Below are positions 33,735 to 43,790 of a stretch of 64,000 nt of DNA, one piece after another; the stretch's first letter is position 1, and each line of letters opens with the position of its first letter. The DNA is from Cryptomeria japonica (taxonomy: Eukaryota; Streptophyta; Pinopsida; Cupressales; Cupressaceae). The notes under the pieces were generated by a model that did no database searches, was not told the DNA's origin, and was given only the letters and a program-made list of their open reading frames with translations. Made by a program: the position numbers and the translations under genes. The DNA is taken from positions 370,765,667-370,829,666 of the forward strand of contig NC_081415.1 of NCBI RefSeq assembly GCF_030272615.1. The letters are read 5' to 3'.

Positions 33735-33808
33735 GTTCTCTGGCTATATGGTTATTGTCTATATATATTTTTATATGTATATGGACAATAACCATATAGC
33801 CACAGAAC
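33735..33808. repeat. 25-bp-arm palindrome
   Basis: GTTCTCTGGCTATATGGTTA... (33735-33759) and its reverse complement (33784-33808) with one mismatch, around a 24-bp AT loop. Confidence 0.8.
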
Positions 33809-34897
33809 TTGCTATAATCAACAACAATTTCCTTATTCAAGGGCGGTCATTCAGATTGGTACACATTGAATAAGTAAATTCCTTCTACAGTCAATGTTAA
33901 ATGTTATAAATCTTTCAATTTAAATTATACTGTTTTTAGTAAACCAACATTTATTTCAATATAGTCACTGTAAATAATATTAACAGCCATGGTGGATGTC
34001 CAATGATGGTTTATGCTCTTTCGTAGCTGCATTATGCTTTGTATATTGACAATTTCTTTGTATGCGGTTTATAGTTTCATTTCAATGCTCTCTTACAGCT
34101 TAGTGTGCCTATATGTTTGTCATCCACACACACACATACATGTATGGTTATTGTCCATACACACATACACACACATATACATGTGTGTGTGTGTAGAATA
34201 AAACTGAACAATTCGAAGCAATGGAGGTTTGCATATTCAATATGACATGAACGAATGTTTTCCACAAAAATTCAAATTTGAAAATTGGTAGCTACCACAA
34301 TTGAATGCATTGCACATTCGAATTATATTATAAGACAAAATTTTCCATGTCACTTTGATTACAATCCAATTCATTGCATATTTCTGAGTTTTGCAAATTC
34401 CCTTTGCACATTCCTTAGGTAACTATTTCTTTGCAATATGTATGTATGTTATACAAATGCATATGCATATGTATGTATATGTGCAATTCTATGTACATTT
34501 GCATATGTATGTAGTTGGATATGTATATGTATGTACTTATGTATTCAATAATGTATGGATGATTTGTTGTTACAACGTTACGCTACCCTCGATTATTGTT
34601 GTTTTTTGCAGGCATGCTAGAGCATCGAGGGAAGAACCATACTTGTGGAAGATCATCATATCAATGTAAATGTGTTTATTAACACACTTCAATTCTTTGG
34701 AGATTATGCCTTTAATGCTTACATTTTATATTAATTTGTGTAGATATCTTAGGTAGTTATGCATTTCTTATTAAATGTGTTTCTTAACACACCTTAGTTT
34801 GTTTTGCATTTTGTTGTGATTGTTATGGCAGGCAATGATCTAGGACTCACTATGTCAAAGACAACAAGCATGCCTCTCAGGTAAAGTCCATATGACT

Positions 34898-35300
34898 TTA
34901 CTTTGGCAATGATCTAGTAGACAATGCAATTTGTGAATTGTTTATGTTTCAATTTCTGAATTGTTTGTGTTTCAATTTGCTTTAATTTCTCACTTAGTTC
35001 ATATGTTTCAATCTTCTCTTTGTTGGAATTGTACTTTCGCAATGATCTAGTAGACAATGCAATTTCTGATTTGTTTATGTTTCAAATTCAGAATTTTTTT
35101 TTTTTTAATTAGTTTAAATTCCTCACTTAGTTCATATGTTTCAATCTTCTCTTTTTTTATTTGTACTTTGACAATGATCTAGTAGACAATGCAATTTCTT
35201 ATTTGTTTATGTTTCAATTTTTGAATTGTTTGTGTTTCAATTTGTTTAAATTCCTCACTTTCTGAATTGTTTGTGTTTCAATTTGTTTCAATTTCTGAAT
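34898..35300 (+). repeat. ~135-bp tandem, three copies
   Basis: CAATGATCTAGTAGACAATGC recurs at about 34903, 35040 and 35173, followed each time by ATTTNTGAATTGTTTATGTTTC-like sequence and CTCACTTAGTTCATATG. Confidence 0.75.
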
Positions 35301-35346
35301 TGTTTGTGTTTCAATGATCAAATGGAAGTGCCCTATTTGAGGAAAA

Positions 35347-35471
35347 GAACCAGACAAAGAATTGTCTTATATTGCCTTAAAAGATGTCTTGTTAGATACT
35401 GCCAAGAATGATAACTTGGCAGATAAAAAGATCTCTTTTAAGGCAGTAGAAAATAGTTCTTTGTCTGGTGC
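35347..35471. repeat. Imperfect ~43-bp-arm hairpin
   Basis: ACCAGACAAAGAATTGTC... is mirrored by ...TAGTTCTTTGTCTGGT. Also matching are AAGGCA/TGCCTT words inside. Could be a small MITE-like relic, but no target duplication was identified. Confidence 0.7.
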
Positions 35472-35607
35472 CTTTTTGCAAATAGGACACTTCCTTTTAT
35501 CATTTCGAGGCAATGACCTAGTAGACATATTACACTACAATTTATATATGATGACTGCAATTTGAATACTTATAATATGATGACTGCAACTTGAATATTT
35601 ATAACTA

Positions 35608-35700
35608 TTCAAATTTCTCACTATCAAAAGAGGACATATTAGTGGCATGTGAATGATCAAATGCCATTGATATGGCCTTTTTGATAGTGAGTAATTTGAA
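35608..35700. repeat. Imperfect ~40-bp-arm hairpin
   Basis: TTCAAATTTCTCACTATCAA (35608) pairs with TTGATAGTGAGTAATTTGAA (ending 35700), continuing through GGACATAT/ATATGGCC and GGCAT/ATGCC. A third TTTTGATAGTGAGAAA word follows at 35711. Confidence 0.75.
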
Positions 35701-36295
35701 CACTTATGTGGCCTTTTTTGATAGTGAGAAATATACGAGATCAAATCAACTGATATATGAGAAATATCACATCACAGAAAACAAACATATCAGATTTACA
35801 ACAACACCATCAATTCATTGGAATATCCATCTGATATATCTGAAAACAATGGAGTTCTGAACGCATTACAAAATCTCGCAGTATGTCATTCTATAATCAC
35901 ATCACAGGTATATCGAATCTCAAAATCTGCTCTCCATTTGGGTATTAATCACATCACAATTATATCAATTCTCCATTTGAGTATTAAATGGAGGAGGTGT
36001 GACAAATCCAACCCCAATGGACTATGGCCTACTAGGGTCTGGCCCACCAAAATTGTTTTCTTTGCTGTGAGGGGTTTGTAAGCAACTTGCTATTTGAGCA
36101 AGTAATGCCTGGTTTACACCTGAAGTAAGTTGCATGGTGTCTGAGGGTCCAGGTGTAGTCCCAACCTGCATAGTATTAATAGCTGCAAAGGCTGGAGAAA
36201 AACCACAAGCACGAGATGCATGAGTGGAAGATGTAACTGTGATGTGATTAAAAAGTGGTTATTGTTGATATAGTACAAAGATGCAGATTCATTTC

Positions 36296-36500
36296 TCAAA
36301 TGAGTAAATGGTTCAATGATGTTGTTGTATTTCTCATATGAAATTTAATGGAAGAACTACATGATATGCTTGATAATATTATTTACAGTGAGTATATTAA
36401 CAAATTGAAGGCAGAGCAAACAATGAAAATGCCACAAAAAATCTTCATTTCCCTATGTTTTGAGTGCAAAAAAGATAGCGGGAGTTTGTGCAACATGGGC
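36296..36500 (-). repeat. Right arm of long inverted repeat
   Basis: Reverse complement of the block at 32400-32620: AAATGAGTAAATGGTTCAAT near 36298, TTTACAGTGAGTATATTAAC near 36384 and GAAAATGCCACAAAAAATCTT near 36423. Confidence 0.65.
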
Positions 36501-36596
36501 CCATAATGTGTCAGTGGGAAGGATGTTATGGGTGTCCAACATATTTTTTTACCACCCATTTTAAACTCTGCAATAAAAGTTGTCTAGCCTGGTGTG

Positions 36597-36607
<11 letters not shown>

Positions 36608-36679
<72 letters not shown>
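36608..36679. repeat. (TG)n microsatellite
   Basis: About 36 TG repeats, adjoining the inverted W module in the same relative place as the AC/TG tracts of the left array. Confidence 0.92.
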
Positions 36680-36681
<2 letters not shown>

Positions 36682-37420
36682 CCAGTATATAGTCATTGCA
36701 AGTAATAGTATCAGGCATACACATTGTTGTAATGATAAATAATGAAGGGGTTTCGAACAATTATGAACAATAAACAATTTTTTTTCGCATTCACTGTAAT
36801 GATTTTGACATTATAAACAGAGAGACACCATTTAACAACGCACCCATAAAAGGAAATGATAAATAATGAAGGGATTTCGAAGAAAATGAAAAGCTATTCA
36901 GTTGGTTTGAAATGAAATTGTAAATTGCATACAAAGAAATCATCAATAGACAAAGCATAATGTAGCTACGAAGGAGGTAAACCATCATTGGACATCCAAT
37001 ATGTCTGTTAATATTATTTACAGTGACTATATTGAAAGAAATGCTAGTTTATATTATTTACAGTGACTATATTGAAAGAAATGCTGGTGTATTGAAAACA
37101 ATATAATTTGAATTGAAAGATTTATAGCATTTAGAACGTAGGGAATTTAGTTACTTTCTGTGTACCAACCTGAATGTGTGCCCTCCAGTAAGGAATGTGC
37201 AGAGGGTATTTGCAGAGCTCAGGAATATGCAATGAATTGGATTGTAGTGAAAGTGACACGAAAAAATTCTGTCTTATAATATAATTCGAATCTGCAATGC
37301 ATTCGATTGTGGTAGCTAGCTATTTTCAAATTTGAATTTTTGTGGGAAACAGTCGGTCATGTCATATTAAATATGCAGTCCTCCATTGCTTCGAATTGTT
37401 CAATTTTCTTCCCTGCTTTG

Positions 37421-39131
37421 AATGAAACTTGGTATTTTAAATTGGATTTTATGCAAATTCTTGGATATTGGGGAGCCTTACACTAGTTGTTGCAAATGCA
37501 GATCCATTTAATGCATGAAGCTGTGAAGAGATATTTGGAAGGATGTACACTTGAGTGTCTAAGAAGTTTACAATTGATTCTTTTTATGTCATGTAATGCA
37601 CCAATAGCTGTGCATATGTATTTGTAATTGGAGTACATTTGTACTCTTAAGCCACTTGCATAAAGTGGCAAATGTAAACATTAAGTTTTTTAAAAAATAA
37701 AAAGTGTTTATTATTTGTGCAAGATGTTTTGTATTAAAATAGGAAATGTACCAGTAGTTGTTTATTTTTTTCACTTTTTGGTTTTCAATTACTAATTCAT
37801 TTGTGAACATGTATTGGTGTTAAAATAAATATTTACTGGTATTTTTTTATTTATGTACTGACAATTTTTTTTTATGTTTTGGGGGGTCAACATGGTATTA
37901 AGGTGATGGTTATCGGAACTATTTCAGTTATTGGTACTCTTCCCCTAATTAATTTCCATCTACAACTTTTTAAAATTAAAAATCCTTTAATCTATCAACT
38001 ATGTGCCTCTCCTCTCCTCTTCCAAAGGTTGCATGTTTTTGTTCAAACTACCACCTTTATTGCAGTCTCTATTCAAAAGTTTTAAGATAGTTGTATATTT
38101 CTCTTTTTTCATAAAAGCATATCATGCATCTCAATCATGTCTATTCCATGCACTCCTTCCTTATCTTCTTCATCATCGTCTTCATTGTCTTTTGTCTTTT
38201 ATCTTGTCATTTCCCATTCTACCAAATCAAATTAATATTTCTAAGTTGCAGCTTTCTTGATTAAAGGTGTTGAAGTCCAAATCATAGCAATAATTTCATT
38301 TCAAACTAATTAACCTGGTCTTTTAGATGTTTTTGTATGAATTTATTATATAAAAATAAGCTATTAAATGTTATGTTAAAAGTTCAAAATTTAACTTCAA
38401 TTTTTAAAAATATGTATAATCTACATACAAAATCTCAAAAATCACTAGTTTATATTATTTTATAATTCTTAATAGCTTAGTTTTTAAAGTTTCAACAAGT
38501 AATTTTTTTGTAAAAATGTTGATTTCAATGTCTTATTTTGGTAAAAATGGGGAGACATTCAATTGTGGGCAAACCCACAAATGTGTGTGAATATTCTAGT
38601 CCAACTCCCACTCAAATAGATCAAATTACTTCTATTTGTAACACCCTTCTTCCACAAGGTAATCAACCAAATTTTCCCTACTTGGGTGGCTTTTCCTCAA
38701 ATAGAAATATTGATCTAGTGGACGTCTTAGCAAGGGTGGAGTGCATGTGTTGTGTCTAAAGTTTGACTCATTTTCATTGTACTTGTATCATTTCTCAATG
38801 CCACATAAGTAGTGTATGCTAAAAAAATGTAATACACTATTTCATGGACTAATATTGTCTATAAATTTTAGTAAGAAAATAAAAATCTACAAGAAATAGA
38901 TAAAATAATTAATAAAGAAAAAAACATGGAGGAGTCTCAAAATAGTAATAAAATTTGCACTGATTCAAAAAGATATATTTGATAGTTTGATGTTGGTGAT
39001 CAAGTGTGTTAAAAAGTCAAATCAAAATATAATTTCTCAATGCTTGGGAAATATACCTAGATAGATCCTCATTTTTATAAACCTTTGAGACCTTACAAAG
39101 GGTAAGTGAAGTAGCCTATAATCTTGTACTA
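37421..39131. other. AT-rich spacer, no gene seen
   Basis: No LTR or coding domain recognised. The small frames at 37879-38260 and 38538-38759 have no family features. Confidence 0.5.
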
Positions 39132-39136
39132 CCTCC

Positions 39137-40638
39137 TGATAGTTCTGATACTTAATATAAGTACATATCCAATAGCCAACAAGATGAGAGGGGGGGGGGG
39201 TGAATCATACAAACTTAATCATCCATAAAAACATCAGATTCAACCTCGATAACATATATATCATTCATATAACCAAAAACTGTCAAACATGCAAACTCAA
39301 AAGCATATGAACAATATAAACCTCATAACACCAGATTTAACGTGGAAACCCAAATAGGGAAAAACCACTATGGGATTTCGGACCCACTAAGAAATATACT
39401 CTTCTAGAGTATGCTTGGTTAAAAGCAAATCCTGTTAAAGATTACAAACACATTGCTAGATGTGACCCGATTAAGGGATTTCCCTTAGATATGTTAGGAT
39501 CTTCACTTTGTTAGAAGTGACCTTGTCAAAGGATTTCAAACACTCAATAAGAATATCACCTTGTTAGAGGATTTACATATAAGACTGTTAAGTCCACTCG
39601 GTTAAGAGATTTCCTGTTACTTTCACAAAATAACAGTAATACAATCTATTTGCAACTTCACATCTAAAATGCTAAAGCAGATTCCTATTTGTTCAATACA
39701 ATCTAGACATAGAACTAATCTTGTCTATCTGCTGGGCATCAATACTCTGTTATTCTAACAGGTCTTCAAGCTTCTGTGCTTGGTAATCACTATGTAGCAT
39801 CTCTGTGCATACACTTGCCTGCATACATTGTTTATCAACAGTTTCCTATTTATAAACAATCTTCTAACCGCTTAATCTCCTTGATCACATTTCCCATGAT
39901 CAATCATAGCCATCAGATCTTCAATCTTGTCCAGGTTCATTGTATCTTTCGATCTAAAAACATTTTACCCCACCTTGGAACTTGCACATTCACCTTGGAA
40001 CTTGTGTTAGGGTAATGCGGTTCAATCTAAGCTGTAGATCTTCTTGCTGACTTTCCATTGCCTTAGATTAGTTTAACAAACTTCTTCCACGGCTTGCCAA
40101 TCATTGATTTGCTCCAGCTCATCAGCTTCTTTCATTAAATATCACATGTAAACATTTAATGCATTCTGTTATAGCTCGGTTACAACTCGGTGAATACTAA
40201 ACTTCACTCGGTAGACATTCTGTCTTCATTAACCGAGTGCGATAACCTTAGGGTTTACCGACTAGGTTCCTTAGGGTTTACCAACTAGGTTCTTTGCTTG
40301 ATAACATAGTATAGTATTAACCTTTACATTTTATAACATATGTATGATGTTAAAACAATCTAAAACATCAAGATTTCATCATTGCCTGACTCGATAGAGT
40401 TTCCCATTGAATAACTTATGCCCTTATTCATCATATTCTTTCCTGTGTCTTTACCGACTCCTTTATAATCTTCATATCATATTTCTCAAGATATGGCAAC
40501 ATCATACTGAATTAGAAAATCAATTTCTTGACATCAATGACAAAATAATAATATCAAGATAGTAAAACATCTTTAATCAGTTATGTCCATAATCATCAAC
40601 AACCTTCTCAATATCCTTATAATGTAATATTGCCAACA
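39137..40638 (-). mobile_element. Solo LTR G (Sirevirus-like, related to D)
   Basis: 1502 bp, TGATAGTTCT...TTGCCAACA, flanked by a perfect CCTCC duplication (39132-39136 and 40639-40643). On the minus strand it begins TGTTGGCAAT like the LTRs of A and B. It has the GAGAG-G-run-TGAATCA core (39186-39207) and the GTGG...CCAC double stem (39342-39368) seen in D. It also shares D's degenerate internal TTAGGA...AAGGGATTT repeats. No internal region remains, so LTR-LTR recombination removed it. Confidence 0.85.
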
Positions 40639-40684
40639 CCTCCTCTATTTAAAATTTGTCATGTGTTCCATGTATGTATGTGTG

Positions 40685-41444
40685 TGTAGACACCTAAATT
40701 TGATCATCATTATTTCATCAAATTAATACCCATAATTCCCTCCTATCTGAAGCCTAGTCGCTAATTAAATAATTATTTATCTAATTACATTCCCTTTTCC
40801 TATATAACCTTAGCCAAATTAATTTAACTAATTTGACTAGCTAACCTTTTGATCTAGCTTGATTAAATAAATTTTGTATTTATTTAATCAAAATATTTCT
40901 TTTCCCCTTTTCTTCCAAGATGAATTAATTTTATTCATAATCTCCCATTAAATTAAATAACCTTATTTAATTTAATCATCCCTCTTCCCAGGAATCAAAT
41001 GGACTTTTTAATTCCCTCCACTTATTCTCTCTCCACCCATCACATCCTCCTACATTTGCCACTTGCCTCCTAATCCATGATTATTTTTATATTCATTTCT
41101 CTTATTCATAAGCACATTCCTAATCACAAGGATTATCCCTCGAAAGTCAACCCATGTCCACCTCAGCCTTAAATGTTGAGTACCATCCCTTACACCTTTG
41201 TCCTCCCCAAGGAATACAAAATTCATTTATTCCCTTCTCCCAAGTACCTTGGAGTTTGAGGACAAGAAATGCCTTTATAGAAAATGTTCCTTCCACTCTT
41301 CCCCCAACCACCTAGTCCTCTCACCTTCTCACAAGTTGACACTTGTCAACTTCACATCAAGTGTGAGGACCTCAAGCCATCTCCTCCCTTGGATCTCAAC
41401 TTTTGATCCTAGCCCTCCATTCCAAAACTCCTACACTTAACCAT
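40685..41444. repeat. LTR-like remnant starting TGTAGACACC, cut by B
   Basis: Starts TGTAGACACCTAAATTTG, the reverse complement of the GGTGTCTACA end seen at 27781. It has AT-rich ATTTAATTAAAT blocks like solo LTR E and a CTTTATAG-type TATA word near 41273. Element B landed in it at AATTA (41445-41449), so part of it probably continues after 54197. The far end was not found. Confidence 0.4.
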
Positions 41445-41449
41445 AATTA

Positions 41450-42288
41450 TGTTGGCATCATACACTCGGATGAGAATAGTTGATGTTGTCATTGATGGCA
41501 ACCAACTGGTAACATGGTTCATAGGCTATACCGGCAATAGACTTCACCTATCGGCACCGGCAGTTACAACAAAAGTTATTCACACCGGCAGGAGACCATA
41601 TCGACACTCCAAGCCGACTTAGAAATAATATTGTTTTGTAATGTAATTTTATTTGTATAGCCGACATGATGTATTGTAAAGACTCATATATGTATGAGAT
41701 CTTGTAGGTCATTTTGAAAAGTAATTAGGTATGTATGTAAGCGAATAAGTGTATATGCATTTTGATGTAATTATATTATGAGTGAATAAGAGCAGAGTAG
41801 AGTAGAGCGAAGAAAGGTTTGTGGCAGAGGTATCAGATAGAGCTTAAACTGGTATTGAATCCAACATTACAGATGCTATTTTGAGCAGTGCATTGTTATT
41901 GGATTTAATCATCCAATTGTGTAGTCAGTGAGACTCCATTTTTGTATTGAGCAGTGAGCTCTAGGCAGTTGGCCTTCTTGCATGTGCAGGCCCCTATTGT
42001 ACTGAGTAATATTTATTCATATTGGTCAGTAAGTAAATATTGTGGGTCACAAATCCCACTGAGGTTTTTCCCCTACCGGGTTTCCTCACCAAAAAATATG
42101 TATTATGGTGTGTATTGATGCTTATTCTTTTGTTTCTCTTTACTGCATTACTATTTGCTTACCGGTATATTAATCTAGGTTATAAAGATGCAAACAAGTT
42201 TAAATCTTTCATCTACCAGTTAGACACTGATTCACCCCCCCCCCCCACCCCCCCCTCAGTGTCTTTGGGACTAACCTAGTATCTAACA
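41450..42288 (+). repeat. Element B 5' LTR (839 bp)
   Basis: TGTTGGCATC...TATCTAACA. Contains GAGG...CCTC double stem (42061-42087) and poly(C) hairpin AGACACTGA/TCAGTGTCT (42222-42230, 42256-42264). Confidence 0.92.
42222..42264 (+). other. Poly(C)-loop hairpin, element B
   Basis: Nine-base perfect stem AGACACTGA/TCAGTGTCT around TTCACC and a C run; same design as A with a different stem. The 3' LTR copy is at 54138-54168 with a shorter C loop. Confidence 0.7.
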
Positions 42289-42290
42289 AT

Positions 42291-42302
42291 TGGTATCAGA
42301 GC
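42291..42302 (+). other. Primer-binding site, element B
   Basis: TGGTATCAGAGC two bases after the LTR end; initiator tRNA-Met complement. Confidence 0.93.
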
Positions 42303-42359
42303 CTAGTCCTCTATTTGCAAAAGCCTAACAACTTGAGGAAGATTCTAAAACCAGTACCG

Positions 42360-43475
42360 ATGGAAATTTCGAGACAATAGTTGTAAGGAGCTCTTGAAGA
42401 TTTTGATGCAGAAAAATTGAAGAATATCAAACTGGAAGATGAACTTAGAACTGTTTGGGAATTCATCCAAGCACTTCAAGATAACTTGGTTATAGAAAAG
42501 AATAAGAGAAAAGAATTACATGTGCAATTGCAAAATCAAGGTGATGAAGAAAAGGAAACTCTCAGAGATATTACAGAGAAATTGAGACAAGAGAACAGTA
42601 ACATGAATAATGAGATGCAAGATTTAACCATGATACTATGCAAGGATATTGAAGATAGAAAGAGGAATGAGGAAGATTTGGCCAGAAGACTTAATGAAAA
42701 ATCAGATGAATCTCTAAGGCTTAGTTATGAAAATGATATGCTTAAAATAGATTTGACTCACATGCAACATGACAAAGAGGAGCTTATGAGACAAGTTAGC
42801 ACTTTGGAAAGTGAGTTGGTCATTGCAAATGAATACAAAGACAAATTCAAGAAGAGTTCAGACAAGCTTGATGATATGCTGAAAAGTCAGATTCCTGATG
42901 GTGAAACAATTGGACTTGGATTTGAACATGGAGAAAGTTTTGGAACTGCAAACAATCATGATCACAGCAAATTGGTAAGGAAACCTAATGCTTATAAATT
43001 CAATGGGAAATGTTTTCATTGCAACAAATTTGGTCATAGAGAAAATCAGTGCAGATTTAGGAATAATCAAAATATAAACTCATCCACCGATCAATGTTCC
43101 AAATGCAATAAAAAAGGTCATAACTCAGACAATTGCAGATTGAATGTGAAATGCTATGTGTGTGGTAGATTTGGACATTTATCGAATCAATGCAGAACTC
43201 AAACTGGTCAAGGTTATGGAAAAGCTATTCAGAGAAATAATGTAACTTGTTATGCATGTAACAAGATTGGGCATATTGCAAAATTTTGTAGAAGCAAGAC
43301 TGTACCGACAAACAATAAAGGATCTAATGACAAAGGCAAAGAAAAGGTGATTGAAATCAAACAAGAATTTTCTAAACAATGGATCAGGAAGAGAGATCGG
43401 AGAAATGATGAATCTATCTCTACACCGGAAGAACAGGGCAATCCTGCACCGACAGGGGATTCTTCATCTAACTAA
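42360..43475 (+). pseudogene. Coiled-coil protein with four CCHC knuckles (B ORF1)
   Basis: In-frame ATG at 42360, but TAG 42378 and TAA 42384 follow at once; the open part begins at 42387. The first ~165 residues are a charged heptad-like coiled coil (EFIQALQDNLVIEKNKRKEL, then NDMLKIDLTHMQ, ESELVIANEY). Four intact CX2CX4HX4C knuckles follow at 43011-43289 (CFHCNKFGHRENQC, CSKCNKKGHNSDNC, CYVCGRFGHLSNQC, CYACNKIGHIAKFC), then a basic tail. No UBN2 capsid domain is seen. It looks like a nucleic-acid-binding, nucleocapsid-like protein rather than a normal gag. Role in packaging its own RNA is inference. Confidence 0.75.
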
Positions 43476-43790
43476 GGAATAATCCCTAGGGGCAAGGCAA
43501 ATAATTGAAAATCATGCATTTACCCTCTGTTGGTGGTAAGAATTCATATTTCTTCTTTACTGGCAAACATATTGAGCTATAATGGAAATTTACTTCATCA
43601 ACAAAGCATTTATTGCAGTTGTAAGTTAACTATTTGGTTATAAAGGCACTGCAACTTCTCATTTCAACTCACCAAGCATTCAAGCACTCGAAGAAGAGCA
43701 AAATTGAGCAAAGGCATTCTAAAGGCGAAGCAACGAAAGGTTTTTAAGGCATTCAAAGGTTTCTCAACTAAAAGGTATTTATCTTACGCA
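43476..43790 (+). other. Gap between B ORF1 and ORF2
   Basis: About 315 bp without a gene. The region near 43680-43780 is rich in AAGGCATTCAAAG-type words (three or four copies of a degenerate GCATTCNAAG repeat) just before the ORF2 start. Confidence 0.5.

Larger units (their letters stand above)
29527..37420. repeat. Mosaic tandem/inverted repeat region, unclassified
   Basis: About 7.9 kb built from a few modules used repeatedly in both orientations. W (TTTAAAATGGGTGG...CTCCCGCTATC) occurs at 29527, 32418 and inverted at 36460-36575. A ~123-bp tandem unit fills 29905-32370 and is inverted at 36735-36860. The module GATGTCCAATGATGGTTT...GCATTATGCTTTG occurs at about 29805, 29865, 33995 and inverted at 36945-37000. 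The block 34203-34425 recurs inverted at 37190-37410. No transposase or pol is seen. Candidates are a fold-back or Mutator-like non-autonomous element or a satellite-derived locus; ends and target duplications are not established. Confidence 0.6.

Noticed and set aside
33377-33840. Overlapping Tyr/Ile/His-rich frames on both strands
   Set aside because: Result of TATACA/TATATG repeats.
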